From: Thermoplasmatota archaeon
GTDB taxonomy: Archaea; Thermoplasmatota; E2; DHVEG-1
NCBI GenBank assembly: GCA_030612095.1
Contig: JAUWOO010000004.1
Coordinates: 1 to 28,243, forward strand
Length of the DNA: 28,243 nt
Direction: 5' to 3'
Notes under the pieces: generated by a model
Told to the model about the DNA's origin: nothing
The model's input: the letters and a program-made list of their open reading frames with translations, nothing else
Databases searched by the model: none
Program-made: the position numbers and the translations under genes
Part shown: positions 1 through 9,800 of the stretch, one piece after another
How the letters are laid out: each line of letters opens with the position of its first letter
How positions within the stretch are numbered: position 1 is the stretch's first letter

Positions 1-93
1 AAAACTATGGTTTACCCATTAAATGCAAAAAAAAGTTGCAAAATTGAACATTTTCAGAAACTTTTAAGTTTAAGCACGGAATTAAACAATTTA

Positions 94-531
94 ATGAAGA
101 ATGAGTTTGGAAGGATAATACTACCAATCGATGGATCTAAAATAGCGAAAAAAGCAGGAAAAAAAGCTCTCGTTCTTGCAAAAACTAGTGGTTTGAAAGT
201 TGTAGCAATACACGTAATAGACACTCCTGGCTTGCCAGGCCTCTATGGATATCAAGATGCAATATCCTATGACGAAATGCACAAATTTCTCCGGAAGAAT
301 GGGCAGTTCTATCTCGATGAAATAGAAAAAATGGGGAAAAAGATGGGAGTTCAAGTTTCAAAAAAGCTCGTAGATGGCCACCCAGCCGAGGAGATTATAA
401 AAGAAGCAAAAAAGAACGACCTGATTGTAATTGGGAGTAAAGGATCGACTGCTCTTGAAAGGATATTCTTAGGCAGTGTTACTGAGAATGTCGCACATCA
501 TGCTTCTTGCCCTGTTATGATTGTAAGATAG
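94..531 (+). CDS. Universal stress protein (UspA family)
   Basis: This is a single-domain universal stress protein of 145 residues, close to the usual 140-150. It has the Rossmann-like start (FGRIILPIDGS) and, near residues 114-128, the ATP-binding pattern G-x2-G-x9-G-S (GSKG, nine residues, GS), so it probably binds ATP. Family members are cytoplasmic dimers induced by stress or energy limitation; the exact role here is unknown. The reading frame is open back to an ATG at 7, but those 29 residues have no family counterpart. An AT-rich box near 61-72 lies about 25 nt before the ATG at 94, so I choose 94 with a leaderless transcript. The gene stands alone. Family assignment is firm; physiological role is not. 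Confidence 0.9.
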   Translation: MKNEFGRIILPIDGSKIAKKAGKKALVLAKTSGLKVVAIHVIDTPGLPGLYGYQDAISYDEMHKFLRKNGQFYLDEIEKMGKKMGVQVSKKLVDGHPAEEIIKEAKKNDLIVIGSKGSTALERIFLGSVTENVAHHASCPVMIVR

Positions 532-597
532 AACAATAGCAAAATACCCCCACACAAATCACGAAAGAACGTCATTTAACAATTGAAAATATGATAA

Positions 598-714
598 ATG
601 ATAAGATATAGATGTAAGAAATGCAGGACTCTTTTCTTTGGCGAAAAAGAAAAAAGAATAAAATGCCCTAATTGTAACAGTAGAAACATAGAAACTATAG
701 ACTTGTGGACGTGA
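598..714 (+). CDS. Small zinc-ribbon protein (38 aa)
   Basis: This short frame encodes 38 residues with two CxxC knuckles (CKKC at residues 6-9 and CPNC at 23-26) separated by about 14 residues, the layout of a single zinc ribbon. It resembles in size and form the minimal archaeal zinc ribbons related to RNA polymerase subunit P (Rpo12) or FmdB-type proteins, but I do not see enough to assign it to either. It ends 15 nt before the following membrane-protein gene on the same strand, so the two could be cotranscribed. No clear Shine-Dalgarno precedes it. The four correctly spaced cysteines in so short a frame are the main argument that it is real. Confidence 0.6.
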   Translation: MIRYRCKKCRTLFFGEKEKRIKCPNCNSRNIETIDLWT

Positions 715-729
715 ATTAAAATAGGAAAA

Positions 730-1215
730 ATGACTGAAAAAAATGTAATAACTGCAATCATCCTAGCAATAATCTTGTCGGTCTCAGGTTTTTTAGGTTA
801 TATTTATTATGCTGATGTTGCAGCCATGAGCAGCATTGAAGTAACCATAAATGATGTATATATTACAGATGTAAAATTCACATCTTTTAAATTGAAACTA
901 GATGCAAATATATACAATCCAACTGACCAAGATATCTCTGGACTTTCATCCGCGTTTGACATATATATTGAGGATAACTATGTTGGAGAAGGCGGTTTTT
1001 CCAATGTATTTATACCTGCACACACTCAAAGTGAGAAAGACGTATCAATAACCATATATTATAGTGGTTTAGCAGATGCAGCCGTAGACGTGATTAAAAA
1101 CGTTATAACGGAAGGCAACTTCGATCTAATTATTAGTGGGAACATAAACGGAAATGTCCTATTTGGCCTCATTACATTCTCACAAGAATTTGAAACAACG
1201 CACACTTATTCTTAA
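730..1215 (+). CDS. Membrane-anchored LEA14/WHy-domain-like protein
   Basis: A 161-residue protein with one hydrophobic N-terminal segment (about residues 7-28), followed by a beta-rich domain. That domain resembles the LEA type 2/WHy fold: an early VTINDVYITDV stretch, the characteristic ANIYNPTDQDISG (xNPNxxxI-type) signature near residues 59-72, and a later stretch on raising the chain with polar amides. The hydrophobic segment suggests an anchor with the WHy domain outside the cell. In archaea such proteins are common and mostly uncharacterised; stress or desiccation protection is inferred from plant relatives only. An AGGAAAA sequence precedes the ATG. The zinc-ribbon gene just upstream may share its transcript. 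Confidence 0.65.
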   Translation: MTEKNVITAIILAIILSVSGFLGYIYYADVAAMSSIEVTINDVYITDVKFTSFKLKLDANIYNPTDQDISGLSSAFDIYIEDNYVGEGGFSNVFIPAHTQSEKDVSITIYYSGLADAAVDVIKNVITEGNFDLIISGNINGNVLFGLITFSQEFETTHTYS

Positions 1216-1265
1216 ACCTTAACAATCTATGGAAAACTAGTGCAACCAAAGTATCAAACACAATA

Positions 1266-1285
1266 GTTATTTTTTTGATAATAAC
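1266..1285 (+). terminator. Putative terminator after the WHy-like gene
   Basis: A T-run (1270-1276) lies within a short inverted repeat, GTTATT at 1266-1271 and AATAAC at 1280-1285. Archaeal RNA polymerase terminates readily at T-runs, so this is a plausible end for the transcript of the gene that stops at 1215. The rest of 1216-1507 shows no gene. Confidence 0.4.
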
Positions 1286-1466
1286 ATATTTTAACAGTTT
1301 CTGAATTATATCCAAAATGGGGAACGACGAAGGTATCAAAAATATTGTTTGTTGAACCACCAAAAGATTACTGGTTTGTAGCCTGCAAAACCCATAATGT
1401 CAGGTTATAATAAATTTTCCCAATCTAAAAAACATTTGATCCTTGTTTTTCATAGACGCAGAGAAT

Positions 1467-1473
1467 AAAAAAA
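1467..1473 (-). terminator. T-run terminator at the end of the Hdr operon
   Basis: Seven A residues on the plus strand give a T7 run on the minus strand about 35-40 nt after the stop of the last Hdr-operon gene, directly following a GC-rich GCGCCCG stretch. This fits an archaeal intrinsic terminator for the eight-gene minus-strand transcript. Confidence 0.45.
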
Positions 1474-1507
1474 CGGGCGCAATTTTCTTTTAATATGCGA
1501 GATCCAT

Positions 1508-4500
1508 TCAAACTGTTTCTTCAACCATAGGTAGAATTTGCTCATCTTTAAAACCACGTTGTTGCATTGCACCACTTGGACACGTAGCCACACAAACTCC
1601 ACAACCCTGACACAACCCCTCATTAACCCTTGCACGCACCACAGTCTTTCCATTGATTTTTTCTTCTACCGAATCAATTGCATTGTATGGGCAAACAGAG
1701 ATGCATAGTTTGCACCCACTACACATATCTTCATCAACTACTGCAATGTTGGGCTCTGCCGCAAGTTTCGGTTGCGCAAGAATAGTCGCTGCACGAGCTG
1801 CTGCTGCCTGCGCCTGATAAATAGATTCTCCTATAAACTTAGGCATATGACAGTTTCCTGCAACAAACACTCCGCGAGTGGAAAAATCAACTGGCCGCAA
1901 CTTCACATGTGCCTCCAAAAAAAACCCATCATCATTCACCGGTACCTTTAACATCTGTGCAATCACTGAATTATCAAGATTGGGCTGCAAACCGGTAGAA
2001 AGCACCAACGTATCAACAGGTATCCTCAACTCCCGTTGGAGCATGGGCTCAAACATCTTAACCACCAATCCATCATCATTAGCACTAACTATTGGTTTCT
2101 TCTCTGCATCATACTGCAGAAACATCACGCCCTTTTCACGAGCAGTTTTGTAGAACTTCTCCTTAAACCCATATGTCATTAAATCACGATACAACACAAA
2201 AACCTCAGCCCGCGGGTTCAGTTCCTTAATTCTGATTGCATTTTTCACTGCCTGCATACAACAAATTCGACTGCAATATGGTCGCTGTTCATCTCTGGAT
2301 TCAACACACTGGATCATCACAAAGGTCTCGCCATCGTGGATATCCTCAGGCAAGCATTCACTCAGTTTTTTCTCCAATTCTGACTGTGTAAACACCTGCG
2401 GGTTTTTGCCATAAAGATACGAATTTGGCTTATATTCATCGGCGCCAACCGTGACAACGATTATACCATGATTAAAATTTGCTGTTCCTTTTGGGGTTTT
2501 AATCTCAGACTCATAGCTTCCCACATAACCATTCAAACTCACCAGCGATGAACCAGTATACACTTTGATAATATCATGCTTCTGAACCTTTTCCACAGTC
2601 TCCTTGAGCAACTGGTCAATTTCGATACCTTCCACTGTATAATACACTTTATTTAAGTAACCGCCAAGCACTTGTTCTTTTTCAACTAATGCTGTTTCAT
2701 AACCTTGATCTGCAAGTGACAAAGCAGCAGTCATACCGGCAATTCCGCCACCTATGACCAGCGCCTTTTGTGTAACTGGTATCTCTGCTTCCTGGATCGG
2801 CTGCAGAAAACGGATTTTTGCCACTGTCATCGCAACCAATTGCTTTGCCTTATCTGTGGCCTCCTTTGGTTTATCCATATGAACCCACGAACACTGCTCA
2901 CGAATATTCGTCATCTCAAGCAGATATGGATTCAAACCTGCATCGCGAAGACTCTTCTGAAACAGCGGCTCATGCGTCCGCGGCGTACACGCCGCCACTA
3001 AAATTCTATTCAAATTATGTTTCTTGATTGCATTAACTATCTTTTTCTGCGTATCCTCAGAACACGTATACAAATTCGCTTCAGCATATGCCACGTCATC
3101 GAGAGACTTGGCAAACTTAACAACTGCAGGAACGTCAACATATCCGCCTATATTGATGCCGCAATGACAGACAAAAACACCAACCCGTGGCTTCTCACCA
3201 GAAACATCACGTTCCGCTGGATACTGTTTCTCCTTTACAAGGGTACCACGGACATCTTTCAACAGCGCAGCAGCATTCGCTGCAGCAGCAGATGCTTGCA
3301 TCACAGACTCAGGAATCGCCTGCGGTTCCAGAAATGAACCGGCAACAAAGATCCCTGGCTTTAATACCACGGGGTCATCTGGATTGGTATATACAAAACC
3401 AAACTCATTTGTCTCAAAACCCAACCGTCCGATCAATTCATTACGCTGCTCCTCGGCAATACAAAGACCAACAGACAACACAACAAGGTTAAACGTCTCC
3501 TCTTTCAGCTCACCAGAATCATCCTCATATCTGATAACAAGATCCTTTGTCTTCTGGTTCTCTACAATCTCGGAGATCCTTGATCTGACATACCGTAACC
3601 CGTGCTCTCTTTTTGCCCGATCAATATATTTATCAAAATCCTTGCCAAACGAACGAATATCGATATAGAACACTGTGGGCTCGATATCTGCATCATGCTC
3701 CTTTGCAATTACTGCTTCTTTTGCCGTATACATACAACACATTGACGAGCAATACTCATGTTCTACAGATTTATCTCGAGATCCCACACAGTGAACCCAC
3801 GCGATTTTCTTTGGGGTCTTCTTATCACTCGGACGTAGAATCTTGCCCTCAAAAGGTCCAGATGCAGAAAGCACCCGTTCAAACTCCACACTCGTCATTA
3901 CATTCTGATATTTTTTATACCCGAACTCTGGTTTAATAACTGGGTTAAACGGTTGGGAACCGGTTGCAACAATCACTGCGCCAACATTCAACTTAAGGTT
4001 CTCTGGTTTCTCGTCATGGTTAATTGCTCCAACCTCACACACATCTGTACATTTCATACAATTGACGCAGCCACGATGCTTTCCATCACCTTCTTTATCA
4101 ATCACATATGCATTTGGAATTGCCTGCGGATATAGTTTATAGATTGCTTTACGATCGGATAAACCATGCTCAAACAAATTCGGTAGTTTAATCGGACACA
4201 CTTCTTCACATGAACCACAGGACGTACACTTCTCCATATCAACATATCTGGGTTTCTTCAGCGCTTTAACAATAAAATTCCCAGGCTTCCCTTCAATCTT
4301 CTGCACCTCAGTATTTGTAAATAGCTCGATATTTACATGACGTGCACAATCAACTAACTTTGGAGATAAAATACACATCGAACAATCATTCGTAGGGAAT
4401 GTCTTATCAAGCTGAGCCATCACTCCACCAATCGCGGATGATTTCTCCAGCAAATACACCTTGAATCCCATATCTGCAAGATCAAGTGCAGCTTGTATGC

Positions 4501-4558
4501 CTGTGATGCCACCACCGACAACGGCAACTGCCCCAATCTTATCTGATTTTTTAGCCAT
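1508..4558 (-). CDS. hdrA: Double-module HdrA-like FAD/iron-sulfur protein (1016 aa)
   Basis: HdrA is the FAD-binding electron-branching subunit of heterodisulfide-reductase-type complexes; ordinary HdrA is about 650 residues, so this is an enlarged form. Order seen: FAD module with GGGITG at residues 15-20; inserted ferredoxin clusters (CTSCGSC.. near 110-120, CVNCMKC.. near 163-175); an unusual-cluster motif C-x12-C-x3-CC near 255-275, matching spacing known in methanogen HdrA; the VGVFVCHCGINI segment that normally opens HdrA, here internal near 458-470; a second FAD module (GGGIAG near 600); a second CX3CC motif near 750-767; and two C-terminal [4Fe-4S] motifs near 945 and 982. The second module has CVESRD where relatives have CVGSRD. 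It is the last gene of the operon; RBS AGAGATTAAT precedes the ATG, 8 nt after the previous stop. Family is certain, partner assignment is inferred. Confidence 0.93.
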   Translation of the reverse strand: MAKKSDKIGAVAVVGGGITGIQAALDLADMGFKVYLLEKSSAIGGVMAQLDKTFPTNDCSMCILSPKLVDCARHVNIELFTNTEVQKIEGKPGNFIVKALKKPRYVDMEKCTSCGSCEEVCPIKLPNLFEHGLSDRKAIYKLYPQAIPNAYVIDKEGDGKHRGCVNCMKCTDVCEVGAINHDEKPENLKLNVGAVIVATGSQPFNPVIKPEFGYKKYQNVMTSVEFERVLSASGPFEGKILRPSDKKTPKKIAWVHCVGSRDKSVEHEYCSSMCCMYTAKEAVIAKEHDADIEPTVFYIDIRSFGKDFDKYIDRAKREHGLRYVRSRISEIVENQKTKDLVIRYEDDSGELKEETFNLVVLSVGLCIAEEQRNELIGRLGFETNEFGFVYTNPDDPVVLKPGIFVAGSFLEPQAIPESVMQASAAAANAAALLKDVRGTLVKEKQYPAERDVSGEKPRVGVFVCHCGINIGGYVDVPAVVKFAKSLDDVAYAEANLYTCSEDTQKKIVNAIKKHNLNRILVAACTPRTHEPLFQKSLRDAGLNPYLLEMTNIREQCSWVHMDKPKEATDKAKQLVAMTVAKIRFLQPIQEAEIPVTQKALVIGGGIAGMTAALSLADQGYETALVEKEQVLGGYLNKVYYTVEGIEIDQLLKETVEKVQKHDIIKVYTGSSLVSLNGYVGSYESEIKTPKGTANFNHGIIVVTVGADEYKPNSYLYGKNPQVFTQSELEKKLSECLPEDIHDGETFVMIQCVESRDEQRPYCSRICCMQAVKNAIRIKELNPRAEVFVLYRDLMTYGFKEKFYKTAREKGVMFLQYDAEKKPIVSANDDGLVVKMFEPMLQRELRIPVDTLVLSTGLQPNLDNSVIAQMLKVPVNDDGFFLEAHVKLRPVDFSTRGVFVAGNCHMPKFIGESIYQAQAAAARAATILAQPKLAAEPNIAVVDEDMCSGCKLCISVCPYNAIDSVEEKINGKTVVRARVNEGLCQGCGVCVATCPSGAMQQRGFKDEQILPMVEETV

Positions 4559-4566
4559 ATTAATCT

Positions 4567-5226
4567 CTACGGTTTACTATATCCTTCTCTTTCTGCGATA
4601 TTTTTAATTGCATTCATAAGCTTTGGAATTTCGACACCTTGGGGACACTGAGTAATACATCGATGATGAGTTGAGCAAATTTCAACAAATCTATTAGAAA
4701 ACACTGTATCTTTCATCCCCAGCAACACATTCTTGATAACCTTACGAGGTGAATACAATGGGTCAAGCTCCCGTTCTGGACACCCCGCAGTACATGTTCC
4801 GCATGAAAAACACTCATACAAGTCCTTGCCAGACTCATCTTCAACAATCTTATATTTAAAATTCAAATCAAGATATTTCTTTGTCTTCTCCCCTGTTACA
4901 TCTTCTTTTTGTTCTTCAAGGATTCGCGCATTTCGCACTGCATTCATAACTTCTTTAATATCAACTCCCTGCGGACATTTTTCCAGGCATCTATAATGCG
5001 CACTGCAAATCCATATAAATTCACTAGATAACACCTCATCTTTGAGACCCAAGAGTGCTTTTCTGATAATTACTTGAGGATTCCACTCTTCTTTAACATC
5101 CATCTCAGGACATCGAGCGGTGCAAGATCCGCATGCAAAACATTTCAAAATACCTTCTCCACCATCTTCCTTAGCAATTTGGAATTTGAAATTTGGATCA
5201 ACCTTACGGGAATCAATCACATCCAT
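4567..5226 (-). CDS. Tandem-duplicated HdrC-like iron-sulfur protein with Cys-to-His changes
   Basis: HdrC-type subunits carry two [4Fe-4S] clusters that wire HdrA to HdrB. This 219-residue protein is two HdrC-like halves in tandem (about 1-110 and 111-219), so four clusters are expected. In each half the first motif is intact (C29, C32, C35, C39; C139, C142, C145, C149). The second motif has histidine at the second ligand position in both halves: C74-H77-C80-C84 and C184-H187-C190-C194, each followed by PQGV. The ordinary HdrC in this operon has cysteine there. Matching substitutions mean either a change before duplication or selection for it. The ATG is 1 nt after the preceding stop with GGAG upstream, so translation is likely coupled. 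It lies between the FrhB-like gene and the double-module HdrA and may connect them. Confidence 0.88.
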   Translation of the reverse strand: MDVIDSRKVDPNFKFQIAKEDGGEGILKCFACGSCTARCPEMDVKEEWNPQVIIRKALLGLKDEVLSSEFIWICSAHYRCLEKCPQGVDIKEVMNAVRNARILEEQKEDVTGEKTKKYLDLNFKYKIVEDESGKDLYECFSCGTCTAGCPERELDPLYSPRKVIKNVLLGMKDTVFSNRFVEICSTHHRCITQCPQGVEIPKLMNAIKNIAEREGYSKP

Positions 5227-5227
5227 A

Positions 5228-6349
5228 CTACTTTTCTCCTACCTCCAAGTATTCATCTTCCCGATAGACAATCATCGGGATCTTTTCTTCCGGATCTTTT
5301 CCAGGATGGTAATCAAACTCTTTCTGTGCATTCTCTGCAGCAGGAATAAATACATCCATAAGTGGGATATTGCTTGGACAACCCTGTTCACAAAGACCAC
5401 ATTCAACACAGGATAATATCATGTGATTCATCTTTCCCAAATGGAAAAGAAGTGAATCATTAGGCATCTTGAATAATCCCTTTCTATCGGCTTTCCTCAA
5501 AAATTTATACGCCTCAGCATCAAACACTGACGAATCATACAGACATTCTTTGCAATAGCAAATAGGACATACCGTCATGCAGTTGTGACAGTTTATACAT
5601 TTGTCAAAAAATTCAGAAAGCGCTGCAATTCCATTGATCGATCTTTTCTCTTTGACAAATTCCGTGCGCTTTTTTGTTTTTTCTTCCCGAATGGTTTTGA
5701 TTGATTTTTCACGTTCTTTTACACTTTTTGTATCGTCTAACTTCAAGTCCTCAATGACTTTTTCTCCGGCCTTAGTTGCTACATCAATGAGTACTTCTTT
5801 ATCGAGATCCACCCCATATACTCCAATAGTGATATCAGCATTTGTTGGGATGGGGTCTTTACACACACAACAGGCCGATCGCAAATACTTATCGGAAGAA
5901 TTACCTTTTTCTTTGAAAGCCTCAAGAATAAATTCAGTTGGAGTCTTTCCTTCGCTAAAATTGACAAATGAATCAATTGAAAATGTGCCAAGACAGTCAA
6001 CGCCGATTATGATGATATTTTCTAGATTTGCCTGATTCAATTTCACAAGTTCAACTAGAGCCCTTATTTGACAGGAACGTAAAACAACACCAATGGGTTC
6101 TTTTGTCGCTTGAAATTTTGTCATTTTTGAAATTATTCTTGCTGTCGATGCTGGAAGCAGTGGAGCAAATACATCAGCGTTGAGTTGATTGGAATCTGAG
6201 ATCAGAACTGGAAATACCATCTTTTTTGAAGGAACTGCTTGAGGGACTAGCAAGGAGTGAACCTTTCCAGAGTTCAATAATTCCTTGAGAAATTCATTAA
6301 TAGTTTTCGTCACATCACCGTTTTTTACTTTCAATATTTTTGGTTCCAT
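5228..6349 (-). CDS. FrhB/FdhB-like flavoprotein (F420 hydrogenase/dehydrogenase beta family)
   Basis: A 373-residue protein of the coenzyme F420 hydrogenase/dehydrogenase beta-subunit family, which uses FAD and [4Fe-4S] clusters to exchange electrons with F420 or a similar carrier. Seen: the family core IGVVLRSCQIRALVEL followed by IIIIGVDCLGTFS; a cysteine-rich stretch near residues 249-268 (CINCHNC..CPICYC..C); and a further cluster motif CVECGLC..CP near 312-323. The frame is open to a TTG at 6382, but the ATG at 6349 has GAGGGGG five nucleotides upstream, so I use that. The preceding MvhD stop lies just before this ribosome binding site. Here it probably feeds electrons into or out of the HdrA proteins through MvhD or the tandem HdrC-like protein. 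F420 as substrate is inferred from family, not shown. Confidence 0.85.
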   Translation of the reverse strand: MEPKILKVKNGDVTKTINEFLKELLNSGKVHSLLVPQAVPSKKMVFPVLISDSNQLNADVFAPLLPASTARIISKMTKFQATKEPIGVVLRSCQIRALVELVKLNQANLENIIIIGVDCLGTFSIDSFVNFSEGKTPTEFILEAFKEKGNSSDKYLRSACCVCKDPIPTNADITIGVYGVDLDKEVLIDVATKAGEKVIEDLKLDDTKSVKEREKSIKTIREEKTKKRTEFVKEKRSINGIAALSEFFDKCINCHNCMTVCPICYCKECLYDSSVFDAEAYKFLRKADRKGLFKMPNDSLLFHLGKMNHMILSCVECGLCEQGCPSNIPLMDVFIPAAENAQKEFDYHPGKDPEEKIPMIVYREDEYLEVGEK

Positions 6350-6359
6350 ATTTTCCCCC

Positions 6360-6809
6360 TCAAATATTCCACTGTTTTGCAATGGGATTTGGTCCCAACT
6401 TTCTAATTTCTTCGGTCATTTCTCTCATCGTCTCTGCAAACTTTTGTCCTTCTGATGCAGAAATCCATCGAACCCATACTCGTTCTTTTTCAATGCCAAA
6501 TGTGTTCAAAATGTCTTTAAGGAGGACTATCCGTCTTCGAGCTTTATAATTTCCATCAATGTAGTGACAGTCTCCCGGGTGACATCCTCCAATAAATACG
6601 CCGTCTGCCCCTTCAAGCAATGCACGTAATATATACATAGAATCAACTGATCCTGAACACATCACACGAATAATCCTAACATTAGGGGGATATTGAATCC
6701 TACTTGTCCCTGCAAGATCTGCTCCCGCATAACTACACCAATTGCAAAGAAACCCTACAATTTTTGGTTCAAATTCTTCTGTTTTAGGCTCTTTTTCTTT
6801 TTCTATCAT
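6360..6809 (-). CDS. mvhD: MvhD/FrhD-type [2Fe-2S] subunit
   Basis: A 149-residue protein matching the delta subunit of methyl-viologen-reducing hydrogenase, the small [2Fe-2S] adaptor that passes electrons from a donor enzyme to HdrA. Recognisable features are FLCNWCSYAGADLAG near residues 20-34 (C22, C25), RVMCSGSVD with C51, and GGCHPGDCHYIDGNYKA with C76 and C81. Length is typical. The ATG has a perfect GGAGGT five nucleotides upstream and overlaps the end of the giant HdrA gene by 26 nt, indicating translational coupling. No hydrogenase large or small subunit is encoded in the window, so the donor is more likely the neighbouring FrhB-like protein or the NADPH module of the giant HdrA. 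Confidence 0.92.
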   Translation of the reverse strand: MIEKEKEPKTEEFEPKIVGFLCNWCSYAGADLAGTSRIQYPPNVRIIRVMCSGSVDSMYILRALLEGADGVFIGGCHPGDCHYIDGNYKARRRIVLLKDILNTFGIEKERVWVRWISASEGQKFAETMREMTEEIRKLGPNPIAKQWNI

Positions 6810-9800
6810 CTTTTACCTCCAAACAAGCATCAATCATCGACAAAACCTGTCGTTTCGTAAACGTATTTTGCTGAGATACACCACTTGGACACGCTGCTGA
6901 ACAAGCACCACACCCTTGGCATAATATTTCATTAACAACAGCAATTTTTTTGTCTTCATCATATGTAATTGCACCATACGGACAAACTTCGATGCACAAC
7001 TGGCATCCTGCACAATTACGTCCAGTAATGTAAGCAATGTCTCCTTTCGTTTCAAGGAATTCTTTAGAAAGGATAGTTGACGCTCGTGCCCCAACAGCTT
7101 TTGCCTGCAAAATCGATTCTTCAATAAACCTTGGTGAATGGGCAAGTCCACAAAGAAATATACCATCTGCTGAAAAATCAATGGGACGAAGCTTTACGTG
7201 GGCCTCGCTATAAAATTTATCTTCATTTAACGGGACTTTCAATTGCTGAGACAATGCCAAATTGTCCTGAGGAACGATTCCTGTACTCAATACTAGTTTA
7301 TCAGGATGAAGTTCAAGTTTTCTCCTAAGGACTCTCTCGGTCGTTTTTACTAATATTTTGTTTTTATCAAGCGAAACCTCAGGTTCATCGTCTTCATCAT
7401 ATCTGATGAACAAGATGCCCATCTCTCGTGCTTTTCGATAAAGCAAATCCTCTCTAAACCCATATGTTCTAATATCTCTATAAAGAATATACACAGCCGC
7501 ATCTGGATTTATTTTTTTGAATTCCAGTGCGTTTTTAATTGCCTCAGAGCAACATATTCTGCTACAATAAGGGTGATCATCATTTCGTGATCCAACACAT
7601 TGAATCATGACAAGTTCATTGACTTTCTTTAGACTGGGTTTTTTCTCAAAAAGATCCTTTTCAAATTCAGTTTGAGTAACTATATTGCTGCTTTTTTCGT
7701 ATTCATATTCAACTGGTTTGTATGGTAATGCCCCAGTTGCGACAACAATTACACCATGTTCAATTTCTGTTGGATTTTTGTTGTCCTTTGTCTGCAGTAT
7801 CGTCTTGAAACTACCAACATAACCCGAAACAGTGCCGACTGTCGTACCGGTAAATACCTGAATATCTGGATGATTGCCAATCCTTTCAACTGTTTCTTTT
7901 AAAAGCACCTGTGGTTTTTCATCCCTAACTCCCAAGTAAATATCTCTTAAATGTCCACCAAGTTCTGATTCCTTTTCAACAAGAGCTACCTTATAACCTT
8001 GATCGGCAATGGAAATTGCAGCATTCATTCCTGCAATGCCCCCACCGATTACAAGGGCACTATGATTGACTGGAATTCGCAGATGATGAACAGAATAAAG
8101 ATCAGATGACTTTGCGACAGCCATTCGGACAGAGTCCATTGCTTTTTCTGTTGCTTTTCCAGGATCGCTTTTATGAACCCATGAATTCTGATCACGGATG
8201 TTCGCCATTTCAAAGAGATGTGGGTTAAGACCGGCCTCACGCAGAGTATCTTGGAAAAGTGGCCCGTGTGTTCGTGGAGTGCAGGAGGCAATAACCACAC
8301 GATTCAGGTCAAACTCATGTATTTTCTCTTTGATTTTCTCTTGTGAATCTTGCGAGCATGTGAAGGTGCTGTCATCCGCGTGAACAACATATGGAAGTGT
8401 TTTTGCATACTCGACAACTTCTTTTACATCAACAACGCCAGCAATGTTGATCCCGCAATGGCAGACAAAAACACCAATGTGCGGTAATTCATTAGCAACG
8501 TTTTTCTCTTCAGGATAGGTTTTTTCTGTAATTTCTGTTCCACGTGCAATCGATAGAACTGATGCTGCCTCTGATGCAGCAGCAGATGCCTGCGTTACGC
8601 TTTCTGGAATATCCTTTGGTTCTGTCGTGGAACCAGATGCAAAGATTCCTTCATGAGATGTAATAGTTGGAGAGTAAGGATCTGTTTCAATAAATCCATA
8701 TTCATTCAAATTTACTTCAAGGACATTGCTAAGATCCCCCAGTGCTTTGCAGGGTTGCAAACCAACAGAGAGCACCACCATATCATATGTTTCCTTTTTG
8801 ATATCTCCGGCTTCGTCAATATAGCGAATGATAAGGTTCTTTGTTTCTCTGTCTTGTTCAACGCGAGGAATTCGACAACGTCTGTAGACGACACCATATT
8901 CGCCTTTTGCCCGTTCGAAATATTTATCAAAGTCCTTACCAAATGAACGCATGTCCATAAAATAGATGTGGGATTCAAGACCAAGTTCGTGTTCCTTTGC
9001 AATCACCGCTTCTTTTGTTGCATACATACAACAAACTGATGAGCAATATTTCCTATCGCAACTCTCATCACGAGAACCAACACATTGTAACCAAGCAATT
9101 TTCTTTGGGGTCTTTCCATCTGAAATTCTTTTGATATGTCCTTTATATGGTCCCGATGCTGAAAGCATTCGTTCAAATTCTATGCTTGTAAGAACATTTG
9201 GATAAACCTGATATCCTAAGCTATCACCTTTTGGTGGCGTATATTCATCAAAGCCAGGAGAAATGATAACTGAACCCACATCAATCGTTTCTTTTGTCGC
9301 AGTCATATTATGATCGATGGCATTAAGACCGCAGAAAAGTACACATTGTTCACATTCGCAACATCCTTCACAATTGAGGCAACGTTTTGCTTCACGAACT
9401 GCTTGCTCCTGAGTAAATCCTTGATTGACTTCTACAAACGACTGTATACGCTTTTTTGCCGGAAGACATGATGACATTTCTCGTTTCAATGGAAAACGTG
9501 GTGCTTCATCTGGAATTTTTGCCGCTTTGCAATCTTTTTGCTCTCTTCCTTTGATTAAGTCTTCCCCATTGAGGTATCTATCAATAGATATTGCTGCTTC
9601 ATGACCTGCGGCTATTGCATCAACCGCAGATGCAGGTCCAGTAACAGCATCTCCACCAGCAAAAACATCTTTTTCTGATGTTTGCAGAGAAAATGAGTTG
9701 ACATCAACAACATCATTTTTTGAAATTTTAATCTTATTTTTTTCCAGACATTTCGTTTCTGTTCGCTGCCCTATTGCAAAAATTACATAATCGCTGTCAA

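Noticed and set aside
7..93. N-terminal extension of the universal stress protein
   Set aside because: The added 29 residues have no family counterpart, and a TATA-like box lies inside this stretch at the right distance for a start at 94.
1878..4135. Several plus-strand frames of 60-107 codons opposite the double-module HdrA
   Set aside because: They lie antisense to a gene whose family motifs are unmistakable, have odd compositions and carry no recognisable domains.
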